Source: Auanema rhodensis (lineage: Eukaryota; Nematoda; Chromadorea; Rhabditida; Rhabditidae). From it: a stretch of DNA of 64,000 bases. The translations under genes and the position numbers were made by a program. A model generated the notes under the pieces. It saw nothing but the letters and a program-made list of their open reading frames with translations, had not been told where the DNA came from and did not search any database. Location of the stretch: contig OZ059895.1 in NCBI GenBank assembly GCA_964057225.1, forward strand, positions 20,408,688-20,472,687, in the 5' to 3' direction. Of the stretch, positions 52,516-64,000 are shown piece after piece. Every line of letters starts with the position of its first letter. Position 1 is the first letter of the stretch.

Positions 52516-55500
52516 ATGCTAATTAAGTGTACACATGCTGTGCACTTGGTATGTAACTCGCTTCACGTCAAAGATAAAGAGATGCGGTTTTCAAAATTAG
52601 ATTTCGCATGTCCATATAAGTCTAAAAACAAATTTTTATTGATATTGGTGCATGGTAACCATGACTTTAAAATTTACGTGAACTTTAATTTATGCTAATT
52701 TAGTGTACACATGATGTGCACTTGGTATGTAACTCGCTTCACGTCAAAGATAAAGAGATGCGGTTTTCAAAATTAGATTCCCCATGTCCATATTAGTCTA
52801 AAAACAAATTTTTATTGATATTGGTGGATGGTAACCATGACTTTGAAATTTACGTGAACTTTAATTTATGCTAATTAAGTGCACACATGATGTGCACTTG
52901 GTATGTAACTCGCTTCACGTGAAAGATAAAGGGATGCGGTTTTCAAAATTAGATTTCGCATGTCCATATTAGTCTAAAAACAAATTGTTATTGATATTGG
53001 TGCATGGTAACCATGACTTTAAAATTTACGTGAACTTTAATTTATGCTAATTAAGTGTACACATGATGTGCACTTGGTATGTAACTCGCTTCACGTCAAA
53101 GATAAAGAGATGCGGTTTTCAAAATTAGATTCCCCATGTCCATATTAGTCTAAAAACAAATTTTTATTGATATTGGTGGATGGTAATCATGACTTTGAAA
53201 TTTACGTGAACTTTAATTTATGCTAATTAAGTGCACATATGATGTGCACTTGGTATGTAACTCGCTTCACGTCAAAGATAAAGAGATGCGGTTTTCAAAA
53301 TTAGATTCCCCATGTCCATATTAGTCTAAAAACAAATTTTTATTGATATTGGTGGATGGTAACCATGACTTTGAAATTTACGTGAACTTTAATTTATGCT
53401 AATTAAGTGCACACATGATGTGCACTTGGTATGTAACTCGCTTCACGTGAAAGATAAAGGGATGCGGTTTTCAAAATTAGATTTCGCATGTCCATATTAG
53501 TCTAAAAACAAATTGTTATTGATATTGGTGCATGGTAACCATGACTTTAAAATTTACGTGAACTTTAATTTATGCTAATTAAGTGTACACATGATGTGCA
53601 CTTGGTATGTAACTCGCTTCAAGTGAAAGATAAATAGATGCGGTTTTCAAAATTAGATTTCGCATGTCCATATTAGTCTAAAAACAAATTTTTATTGATA
53701 TTGGTGCATGGTAACCATGACTTTGAAATTTACGTGAACTTTAATTTATGCTAATTAAGTGTACACGTGATGTGCACTTGGTATGTAACTCGCTTCACGT
53801 CAAAGATAAAGAGATGCGGTTTTCAAAATTAGATTTCGCATGTCCATATAAGTCTAAAAACAAATTTTTATTGATATTGGTGCATGGTAACCATGACTTT
53901 GAAATTTACGTGAACTTTAATTTATGCTAATTAAGTGTACACATGCTGTGCACTTGGTATGTAACTCGCTTCACGTCAAAGATAAAGAGATGCGGTTTTC
54001 AAAATTAGATTCCCCATGTCCATATTAGTCTAAAAACAAATTTTTATTAATATTGGTGCATGGTAACCATGACTTTGAAATTTACGTGAACTTTAATTTA
54101 TGCTAATTAAGTGCACACATGATGTGCACTTGGTATGTAACTCGCTTCACGTGAAAGATAAAGGGATGCGGTTTTCAAAATTAGATTTCGCATGTCCATT
54201 TTAGTCTAAAAACAAATTGTTATTGATATTGGTGCATGGTAACCATGACTTTAAAATTTACGTGAACTTTAATTTATGCTAATTAAGTGTACACATGATG
54301 TGCACTTGGTATGTAACTCGCTTCAAGTGAAAGATAAAGAGATGCAGTTTTCAAAATTAGATTTCGCATGTCCATATTAGTCTAAAAACAAATTTTTATT
54401 GATATTGGTGCATGGTAACCATGACTTTGAAAATTACGTGAACTTTAATTTATGCTAATTAAGTGTACACGTGATGTGCACTTGGTATGTAACTCGCTTC
54501 ACGTCAAAGATAAAGAGATGCGGTTTTCAAAATTAGATTTCGCATGTCCATATAAGTCTCAAAACAAATTTTTATTGATATTGGTGCATGGTAACCATGA
54601 CTTTGAAATTTACGTGAACTTTAATTTATGCTAATTAAGTGTACACATGCTGTGCACTTGGTATGTAACTCGCTTCACGTCAAAGATAAAGAGATGCGGT
54701 TTTCAAAATTAGATTTCGCATGTCCATATAAGTCTAAAAACAAATTTTTATTGATATTGGTGCATGGTAACCATGACTTTGAAATTTACGTGAACTTTAA
54801 TTTATGCTAATTAAGTGTACACATGCTGTGCACTTGGTATGTAACTCGCTTCACGTCAAAGATAAAGAGATGCGGTTTTCAAAATTAGATTTCGCATGTC
54901 CATATAAGTCTAAAAACAAATTTTTATTGATATTGGTGCATGGTAACCATGACTTTAAAATTTACGTGAACTTTAATTTATGCTAATTTAGTGTACACAT
55001 GATGTGCACTTGGTATGTAACTCGCTTCACGTCAAAGATAAAGAGATGCGGTTTTCAAAATTAGATTCCCCATGTCCATATTAGTCTAAAAACAAATTTT
55101 TATTGATATTGGTGGATGGTAACCATGACTTTGAAATTTACGTGAACTTTAATTTATGCTAATTAAGTGCACACATGATGTGCACTTGGTATGTAACTCG
55201 CTTCACGTGAAAGATAAAGGGATGCGGTTTTCAAAATTAGATTTCGCATGTCCATATTAGTCTAAAAACAAATTGTTATTGATATTGGTGCATGGTAACC
55301 ATGACTTTAAAATTTACGTGAACTTTAATTTATGCTAATTAAGTGTACACATGATGTGCACTTGGTATGTAACTCGCTTCACGTCAAAGATAAAGAGATG
55401 CGGTTTTCAAAATTAGATTCCCCATGTCCATATTAGTCTAAAAACAAATTTTTATTGATATTGGTGGATGGTAATCATGACTTTGAAATTTACGTGAACT

Positions 55501-55859
55501 TTAATTTATGCTAATTAAGTGCACATATGATGTGCACTTGGTATGTAACTCGCTTCACGTCAAAGATAAAGAGATGCGGTTTTCAAAATTAGATTCCCCA
55601 TGTCCATATTAGTCTAAAAACAAATTTTTATTGATATTGGTGGATGGTAACCATGACTTTGAAATTTACGTGAACTTTAATTTATGCTAATTAAGTGCAC
55701 ACATGATGTGCACTTGGTATGTAACTCGCTTCACGTGAAAGATAAAGGGATGCGGTTTTCAAAATTAGATTTCGCATGTCCATATTAGTCTAAAAACAAA
55801 TTGTTATTGATATTGGTGCATGGTAACCATGACTTTAAAATTTACGTGAACTTTAATTT
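52516..55859 (+). repeat. C 13-unit-offset segmental duplication
   Basis: Six units from 52516 to 53571 reappear at 54804-55859 (offset 2288 bp, 13 units), including the rare gcacatatg (53233 and 55521) and ggtaatcatg changes. Between them lies a block (53572-54803) of other unit types, so only part of the period is duplicated. Confidence 0.84.
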
Positions 55860-56387
55860 ATGCTAATTAAGTGCACACATGATGTGCACTTGGTATGTAA
55901 CTCGCTTCACGTGAAAGATAAAGGGATGCGGTTTTCAAAATTAGATTTCGCATGTCCATTTTAGTCTAAAAACAAATTGTTATTGATATTGGTGCATGGT
56001 AACCATGACTTTAAAATTTACGTGAACTTTAATTTATGCTAATTAAGTGTACACATGATGTGCACTTGGTATGTAACTCGCTTCAAGTGAAAGATAAAGA
56101 GATGCAGTTTTCAAAATTAGATTTCGCATGTCCATATTAGTCTAAAAACAAATTTTTATTGATATTGGTGCATGGTAACCATGACTTTGAAAATTACGTG
56201 AACTTTAATTTATGCTAATTAAGTGTACACGTGATGTGCACTTGGTATGTAACTCGCTTCACGTCAAAGATAAAGAGATGCGGTTTTCAAAATTAGATTT
56301 CGCATGTCCATATAAGTCTCAAAACAAATTTTTATTGATATTGGTGCATGGTAACCATGACTTTGAAATTTACGTGAACTTTAATTT
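54100..56387 (+). repeat. C 10-unit-offset copy of the cattttag module
   Basis: Three units at 54100-54627 recur at 55860-56387 (offset 1760 bp). Both copies share cattttag with ttgttatt, the rare gatgcagttt (54341 and 56101), gaaaattacg and tataagtctc. The fourth units differ. The same module without the gcagttt change occurs at 51460, 57092, 60260 and 62020. Confidence 0.84.
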
Positions 56388-59300
56388 ATGCTAATTAAGT
56401 GTACACATGCTGTGCACTTGGTATGTAACTCGCTTCACGTCAAAGATAAAGAGATGCGGTTTTCAAAATTAGATTCCCCATGTCCATATTAGTCTAAAAA
56501 CAAATTTTTATTAATATTGGTGCATGGTAACCATGACTTTAAAATTTACGTGAACTTTAATTTATGCTAATTAAGTGTACACGTGATGTGCACTTGGTAT
56601 GTAACTCGCTTCACGTGAAAGATAAAGAGATGCGGTTTTCAAAATTAGATTCCCCATGTCCATATTAGTCTAAAAACAAATTTTTATTGATATTGGTGCA
56701 TGGTAACCATGACTTTAAAATTTACGTGAACTTTAATTTATGCTAATTAAGTGCACACATGATGTGCACTTGGTATGTAACTCGCTTCACGTCAAAGATA
56801 AAGAGATGCGGTTTTCAAAATTAGATTTCGCATGTCCATATTAGTCTAAAAACAAATTTTTATTGATATTGGTGCATGGTAACCATGACTTTAAAATTTA
56901 CGTGAACTTTAATTTATGCTAATTTAGTGTACACATGATGTGCACTTGGTATGTAACTCGCTTCACGTCAAAGATAAAGAGATGCGGTTTTCAAAATTAG
57001 ATTCCCCATGTCCATATTAGTCTAAAAACAAATTTTTATTGATATTGGTGGATGGTAACCATGACTTTGAAATTTACGTGAACTTTAATTTATGCTAATT
57101 AAGTGCACACATGATGTGCACTTGGTATGTAACTCGCTTCACGTGAAAGATAAAGGGATGCGGTTTTCAAAATTAGATTTCGCATGTCCATTTTAGTCTA
57201 AAAACAAATTGTTATTGATATTGGTGCATGGTAACCATGACTTTAAAATTTACGTGAACTTTAATTTATGCTAATTAAGTGTACACATGATGTGCACTTG
57301 GTATGTAACTCGCTTCAAGTGAAAGATAAAGAGATGCGGTTTTCAAAATTAGATTTCGCATGTCCATATTAGTCTAAAAACAAATTTTTATTGATATTGG
57401 TGCATGGTAACCATGACTTTGAAAATTACGTGAACTTTAATTTATGCTAATTAAGTGTACACGTGATGTGCACTTGGTATGTAACTCGCTTCACGTCAAA
57501 GATAAAGAGATGCGGTTTTCAAAATTAGATTTCGCATGTCCATATAAGTCTCAAAACAAATTTTTATTGATATTGGTGCATGGTAACCATGACTTTGAAA
57601 TTTACGTGAACTTTAATTTATGCTAATTAAGTGTACACATGCTGTGCACTTGGTATGTAACTCGCTTCACGTCAAAGATAAAGAGATGCGGTTTTCAAAA
57701 TTAGATTCCCCATGTCCATATTAGTCTAAAAACAAATTTTTATTAATATTGGTGCATGGTAACCATGACTTTAAAATTTACGTGAACTTTAATTTATGCT
57801 AATTAAGTGTACACGTGATGTGCACTTGGTATGTAACTCGCTTCACGTGAAAGATAAAGAGATGCGGTTTTCAAAATTAGATTCCCCATGTCCATATTAG
57901 TCTAAAAACAAATTTTCATTGATATTGGTGCATGGTAACCATGACTTTAAAATTTACGTGAACTTTAATTTATGCTAATTAAGTGTACACATGATGTGCA
58001 CTTGGTATGTAACTCGCTTCACGTCAAAGATAAAGAGATGAGGTTTTCAAAATTAGATTCCCCATGTCCATATTAGTCTAAAAACAAATTTTTATTGATA
58101 TTGGTGCATGGTAACCATGACTTTAAAATTTACGTGAACTTTAATTTATGCTAATTAAGTGTACACATGATGTGCACTTGGTATGTAACTCGCTTCACGT
58201 CAAAGATAAAGAGATGCGGTTTTCAAAATTAGATTCCCCATGTCCATATTAGTCTAAAAACAAATTTTTATTAATATTGGTGCATGGTAACCATGACTTT
58301 GAAATTTACGTGAACTTTAATTTATGCTAATTAAGTGTACACGTGATGTGCACTTGGTATGTAACTTGCTTCACGTGAAAGATAAAGAGATGCGGTTTTC
58401 AAAATTAGATTCCGCATGTCCATATTAGTCTAAAAACAAATTTTTATTGATATTGGTGCATGGTAACCATGACTTTGAAATTTACGTGAACTTTAATTTA
58501 TGCTAATTAAGTGTACACATGATGTGCACTTGGTATGTAACTTGCTTCACGTGAAAGATAAAGAGATGCGGTTTTCAAAATTAGATTTCGCATGTCCATA
58601 TTAGTCTAAAAACAAATTTTTATTGATATTGGTGCATGGTAACCATGACTTTGAAATTTACGTGAACTTTAATTTATGCTAATTAAGTGTACACGTGATG
58701 TGCACTTGGTATGTAACTTGCTTCACGTGAAAGATAAAGAGATGCGGTTTTCAAAATTAGATTTCGCATGTCCATATTAGTCTAAAAACAAATTTTTATT
58801 AATATTGGTGCATGGTAACCATGACTTTGAAATTTACGTGAACTTTAATTTATGCTAATTAAGTGTACACGTGATGTGCACTTGGTATGTAACTTGCTTC
58901 ACGTGAAAGATAAAGAGATGCGGTTTTCAAAATTAGATTCCCCATGTCCATATTAGTCTAAAAACAAATTTTTATTAATATTGGTGCATGGTAACCATGA
59001 CTTTGAAATTTACGTGAACTTTAATTTATGCTAATTAAGTGTACACATGATGTGCACTTGGTATGTAACTCGCTTCAAGTGAAAGATAAAGAGATGCGGT
59101 TTTCAAAATTAGATTTCGCATGTCCATATTAGTCTAAAAACAAATTTTTATTGATATTGGTGCATGGTAACCATGACTTTAAAATTTACGTGAACTTTAA
59201 TTTATGCTAATTAAGTGTACACGTGATGTGCACTTGGTATGTAACTCGCTTCAAGTGAAAGATAAAGAGATGCGGTTTTCAAAATTAGATTCCCCATGTC

Positions 59301-60259
59301 CATATTAGTCTAAAAACAAATTTTTATTGATATTGGTGCATGGTAACCATGACTTTAAAATTTACGTGAACTTTAATTTATGCTAATTAAGTGTACACAT
59401 GATGTGCACTTGGTATGTAACTCGCTTCAAGTGAAAGATAAAGAGATGCGGTTTTCAAAATTAGATTCCCCATGTCCATATTAGTCTAAAAACAAATTTT
59501 TATTGATATTGGTGCATGGTAACCATGACTTTAAAATTTACGTGAACTTTAATTTATGCTAATTAAGTGCACACATGATGTGCACTTGGTATGTAACTCG
59601 CTTCACGTCAAAGATAAAGAGATGCGGTTTTCAAAATTAGATTTCGCATGTCCATATTAGTCTAAAAACAAATTTTTATTGATATTGGTGCATGGTAACC
59701 ATGACTTTGAAATTTACGTGAACTTTAATTTATGCTAATTAAGTGTACACGTGATGTGCACTTGGTATGTAACTTGCTTCACGTGAAAGATAAAGAGATG
59801 CGGTTTTCAAAATTAGATTTCGCATGTCCATATTAGTCTAAAAACAAATTTTTATTGATATTGGTGCATGGTAACCATGACTTTGAAATTTACGTGAACT
59901 TTAATTTATGCTAATTAAGTGTACACATGATGTGCACTTGGTATGTAACTCGCTTCAAGTGAAAGATAAAGAGATGCGGTTTTCAAAATTAGATTTCGCA
60001 TGTCCATATTAGTCTAAAAACAAATTTTTATTGATATTGGTGCATGGTAACCATGACTTTAAAATTTACGTGAACTTTAATTTATGCTAATTTAGTGTAC
60101 ACATGATGTGCACTTGGTATGTAACTCGCTTCACGTCAAAGATAAAGAGATGCGGTTTTCAAAATTAGATTCCCCATGTCCATATTAGTCTAAAAACAAA
60201 TTTTTATTGATATTGGTGGATGGTAACCATGACTTTGAAATTTACGTGAACTTTAATTT

Positions 60260-63200
60260 ATGCTAATTAAGTGCACACATGATGTGCACTTGGTATGTAA
60301 CTCGCTTCACGTGAAAGATAAAGGGATGCGGTTTTCAAAATTAGATTTCGCATGTCCATTTTAGTCTAAAAACAAATTGTTATTGATATTGGTGCATGGT
60401 AACCATGACTTTAAAATTTACGTGAACTTTAATTTATGCTAATTAAGTGTACACATGATGTGCACTTGGTATGTAACTCGCTTCAAGTGAAAGATAAAGA
60501 GATGCGGTTTTCAAAATTAGATTTCGCATGTCCATATTAGTCTAAAAACAAATTTTTATTGATATTGGTGCATGGTAACCATGACTTTGAAAATTACGTG
60601 AACTTTAATTTATGCTAATTAAGTGTACACGTGATGTGCACTTGGTATGTAACTCGCTTCACGTCAAAGATAAAGAGATGCGGTTTTCAAAATTAGATTT
60701 CGCATGTCCATATAAGTCTCAAAACAAATTTTTATTGATATTGGTGCATGGTAACCATGACTTTGAAATTTACGTGAACTTTAATTTATGCTAATTAAGT
60801 GTACACATGCTGTGCACTTGGTATGTAACTCGCTTCACGTCAAAGATAAAGAGATGCGGTTTTCAAAATTAGATTCCCCATGTCCATATTAGTCTAAAAA
60901 CAAATTTTTATTAATATTGGTGCATGGTAACCATGACTTTAAAATTTACGTGAACTTTAATTTATGCTAATTAAGTGTACACGTGATGTGCACTTGGTAT
61001 GTAACTCGCTTCACGTGAAAGATAAAGAGATGCGGTTTTCAAAATTAGATTCCCCATGTCCATATTAGTCTAAAAACAAATTTTTATTGATATTGGTGCA
61101 TGGTAACCATGACTTTAAAATTTACGTGAACTTTAATTTATGCTAATTAAGTGTACACATGATGTGCACTTGGTATGTAACTCGCTTCAAGTGAAAGATA
61201 AAGAGATGCGGTTTTCAAAATTAGATTTCGCATGTCCATATTAGTCTAAAAACAAATTTTTATTGATATTGGTGCATGGTAACCATGACTTTAAAATTTA
61301 CGTGAACTTTAATTTATGCTAATTAAGTGTACACGTGATGTGCACTTGGTATGTAACTCGCTTCAAGTGAAAGATAAAGAGATGCGGTTTTCAAAATTAG
61401 ATTCCCCATGTCCATATTAGTCTAAAAACAAATTTTTATTGATATTGGTGCATGGTAACCATGACTTTAAAATTTACGTGAACTTTAATTTATGCTAATT
61501 AAGTGTACACATGATGTGCACTTGGTATGTAACTCGCTTCAAGTGAAAGATAAAGAGATGCGGTTTTCAAAATTAGATTCCCCATGTCCATATTAGTCTA
61601 AAAACAAATTTTTATTGATATTGGTGCATGGTAACCATGACTTTAAAATTTACGTGAACTTTAATTTATGCTAATTAAGTGCACACATGATGTGCACTTG
61701 GTATGTAACTCGCTTCACGTCAAAGATAAAGAGATGCGGTTTTCAAAATTAGATTTCGCATGTCCATATTAGTCTAAAAACAAATTTTTATTGATATTGG
61801 TGCATGGTAACCATGACTTTGAAATTTACGTGAACTTTAATTTATGCTAATTAAGTGTACACGTGATGTGCACTTGGTATGTAACTTGCTTCACGTGAAA
61901 GATAAAGAGATGCGGTTTTCAAAATTAGATTTCGCATGTCCATATTAGTCTAAAAACAAATTTTTATTGATATTGGTGCATGGTAACCATGACTTTGAAA
62001 TTTACGTGAACTTTAATTTATGCTAATTAAGTGCACACATGATGTGCACTTGGTATGTAACTCGCTTCACGTGAAAGATAAAGGGATGCGGTTTTCAAAA
62101 TTAGATTTCGCATGTCCATTTTAGTCTAAAAACAAATTGTTATTGATATTGGTGCATGGTAACCATGACTTTAAAATTTACGTGAACTTTAATTTATGCT
62201 AATTAAGTGTACACATGATGTGCACTTGGTATGTAACTCGCTTCAAGTGAAAGATAAAGAGATGCGGTTTTCAAAATTAGATTTCGCATGTCCATATTAG
62301 TCTAAAAACAAATTTTTATTGATATTGGTGCATGGTAACCATGACTTTGAAAATTACGTGAACTTTAATTTATGCTAATTAAGTGTACACGTGATGTGCA
62401 CTTGGTATGTAACTCGCTTCACGTCAAAGATAAAGAGATGCGGTTTTCAAAATTAGATTTCGCATGTCCATATAAGTCTCAAAACAAATTTTTATTGATA
62501 TTGGTGCATGGTAACCATGACTTTGAAATTTACGTGAACTTTAATTTATGCTAATTAAGTGTACACATGCTGTGCACTTGGTATGTAACTCGCTTCACGT
62601 CAAAGATAAAGAGATGCGGTTTTCAAAATTAGATTCCCCATGTCCATATTAGTCTAAAAACAAATTTTTATTAATATTGGTGCATGGTAACCATGACTTT
62701 AAAATTTACGTGAACTTTAATTTATGCTAATTAAGTGTACACGTGATGTGCACTTGGTATGTAACTCGCTTCACGTGAAAGATAAAGAGATGCGGTTTTC
62801 AAAATTAGATTCCCCATGTCCATATTAGTCTAAAAACAAATTTTTATTGATATTGGTGCATGGTAACCATGACTTTAAAATTTACGTGAACTTTAATTTA
62901 TGCTAATTAAGTGTACACATGATGTGCACTTGGTATGTAACTCGCTTCAAGTGAAAGATAAAGAGATGCGGTTTTCAAAATTAGATTTCGCATGTCCATA
63001 TTAGTCTAAAAACAAATTTTTATTGATATTGGTGCATGGTAACCATGACTTTAAAATTTACGTGAACTTTAATTTATGCTAATTAAGTGTACACATGATG
63101 TGCACTTGGTATGTAACTCGCTTCAAGTGAAAGATAAAGAGATGCGGTTTTCAAAATTAGATTCCCCATGTCCATATTAGTCTAAAAACAAATTTTTATT

Positions 63201-63603
63201 GATATTGGTGCATGGTAACCATGACTTTAAAATTTACGTGAACTTTAATTTATGCTAATTAAGTGCACACATGATGTGCACTTGGTATGTAACTCGCTTC
63301 ACGTCAAAGATAAAGAGATGCGGTTTTCAAAATTAGATTTCGCATGTCCATATTAGTCTAAAAACAAATTTTTATTGATATTGGTGCATGGTAACCATGA
63401 CTTTGAAATTTACGTGAACTTTAATTTATGCTAATTAAGTGTACACGTGATGTGCACTTGGTATGTAACTTGCTTCACGTGAAAGATAAAGAGATGCGGT
63501 TTTCAAAATTAGATTTCGCATGTCCATATTAGTCTAAAAACAAATTTTTATTGATATTGGTGCATGGTAACCATGACTTTGAAATTTACGTGAACTTTAA
63601 TTT
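60260..63603 (+). repeat. C 10-unit block repeated with one unit lost
   Basis: Units from 60260 (cattttag, ttgttatt) to 62019 recur from 62020 to 63603. The first six pair at a 1760-bp offset. The second copy lacks one of the two aagtgaaag/attcccc units (61316 or 61492), so the last units (61668 and 61844) pair at 1584 bp (63252 and 63428). Units 59732-60259, which precede the first copy, match 63428-63955. The array may be entering another cycle at the window end. Confidence 0.8.
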
Positions 63604-64000
63604 ATGCTAATTAAGTGTACACATGATGTGCACTTGGTATGTAACTCGCTTCAAGTGAAAGATAAAGAGATGCGGTTTTCAAAATTAGATTTCGCATGTC
63701 CATATTAGTCTAAAAACAAATTTTTATTGATATTGGTGCATGGTAACCATGACTTTAAAATTTACGTGAACTTTAATTTATGCTAATTTAGTGTACACAT
63801 GATGTGCACTTGGTATGTAACTCGCTTCACGTCAAAGATAAAGAGATGCGGTTTTCAAAATTAGATTCCCCATGTCCATATTAGTCTAAAAACAAATTTT
63901 CATTGATATTGGTGCATGGTAACCATGACTTTAAAATTTACGTGAACTTTAATTTATGCTAATTAAGTGTACACATGATGTGCACTTGGTATGTAACTCG

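Larger units (their letters stand above)
26059..64000 (+). repeat. Satellite array C, 176-bp unit, about 215 copies
   Basis: Head-to-tail array. Unit landmarks (atgctaatt, cacttggtatgtaac, gatgcggttt and tgatattggtgcatgg) keep an exact 176-bp register: the landmark at 26468 plus 204 x 176 falls on 62372. Units differ at about a dozen marker sites, including gtacacatg/gtacacgtg/gcacacatg, acgtgaaag/aagtgaaag/acgtcaaag, aaaggg/aaagag, attccccatg/atttcgcatg, tattag/tataag/ttttag, tttttatt/ttgttatt, ggtgcatgg/ggtggatgg and tttgaaatt/tttaaaatt. Combinations of these reveal several higher-order repeats. The array continues past the window. The strand is arbitrary and I do not recognise the family. 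Confidence 0.98.

Noticed and set aside
26468-62554. Many overlapping 60-codon open frames on the + strand of array C (for example 26468-26650, 28580-28762 and 62372-62554)
   Set aside because: They open only in units where tattag is changed to tataag, removing a TAG stop, and where aatttag is absent. Each runs 183 bp through one 176-bp unit and overlaps the next unit's start by 7 bp. Differences between them are the ordinary satellite marker substitutions, with no sign of coding constraint.
1-64000. CRISPR array
   Set aside because: Units of 176-351 bp are continuous with no unique spacers. The whole unit repeats, which is satellite organisation.
1-64000. tRNA, rRNA (including 5S), histone or other tandem gene clusters
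   Set aside because: No unit contains a recognisable RNA gene core, A/B box pair or conserved coding frame; all are AT-rich with stops in every frame.
1-64000. Telomeric repeats or microsatellites within the arrays
   Set aside because: No run of TTAGG, TTAGGG, TTTAGGG or other short motif is present. Only short A and T tracts occur, as parts of the satellite units.

Overview
The window is eukaryotic satellite DNA from end to end. I find no protein gene, RNA gene, transposon, CRISPR array or unique sequence in either strand. Three unrelated AT-rich tandem families abut one another: family A (351-bp unit, 1-12440, entered mid-array), family B (176-182-bp unit, 12448-26058) and family C (176-bp unit, 26059-64000, leaving the window mid-array). 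This is the organisation of a centromeric or pericentromeric block in a genome assembled with long reads. The species cannot be read from the sequence. Units of about 176 bp and twice that are common in insects, other invertebrates and plants, and I do not recognise any of the three as a named satellite.

Region A (1-12440) holds 35 complete units and a 155-bp truncated one. Unit starts fall exactly at 1+351k throughout, so there is no net length change over 12.4 kb. Units differ by a few marker substitutions, which reveal dimeric (702-bp) higher-order repeats at 1405-2808 and especially at 4915-7722. The array stops abruptly at 12440, next to a short T-run.

Region B (12448-26058) has two arms of opposite orientation: about 43 units read on the + strand up to about 20139, and about 33 units read on the - strand from 20171. 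They meet at a 159-bp non-palindromic centre (20012-20170) flanked by a perfect 54-bp inverted repeat. The arms are not mirror copies: the left arm carries a tandem 2328-bp (13-unit) higher-order repeat, the right arm carries 902-bp and 540-bp ones. B units are mosaics of interchangeable short modules. A scrambled segment lies at about 25567-25632.

Region C (26059-64000) has about 215 units whose register never shifts from 176 bp. Marker substitutions show layered higher-order structure. Three successive superunits of 26, 29 and 26 units occupy 26468-40723, each with an internal repeated 10-unit block. They are followed by a more uniform zone with an 8-unit shift, an 11-unit repeat (43188-47059), an 8-unit repeat (47060-49875), a dimer (50052-50755), and then recurrent modules at changing intervals up to the window end.

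The open frames present (many of 60 codons in C, one of 68 codons at the B inversion) are by-products of single substitutions that remove a stop codon from the satellite unit. Nothing supports their being genes. The points of most interest are the inversion in B, the two abrupt family junctions, and the nested higher-order repeats in C, which record recent unequal exchange or segmental amplification.
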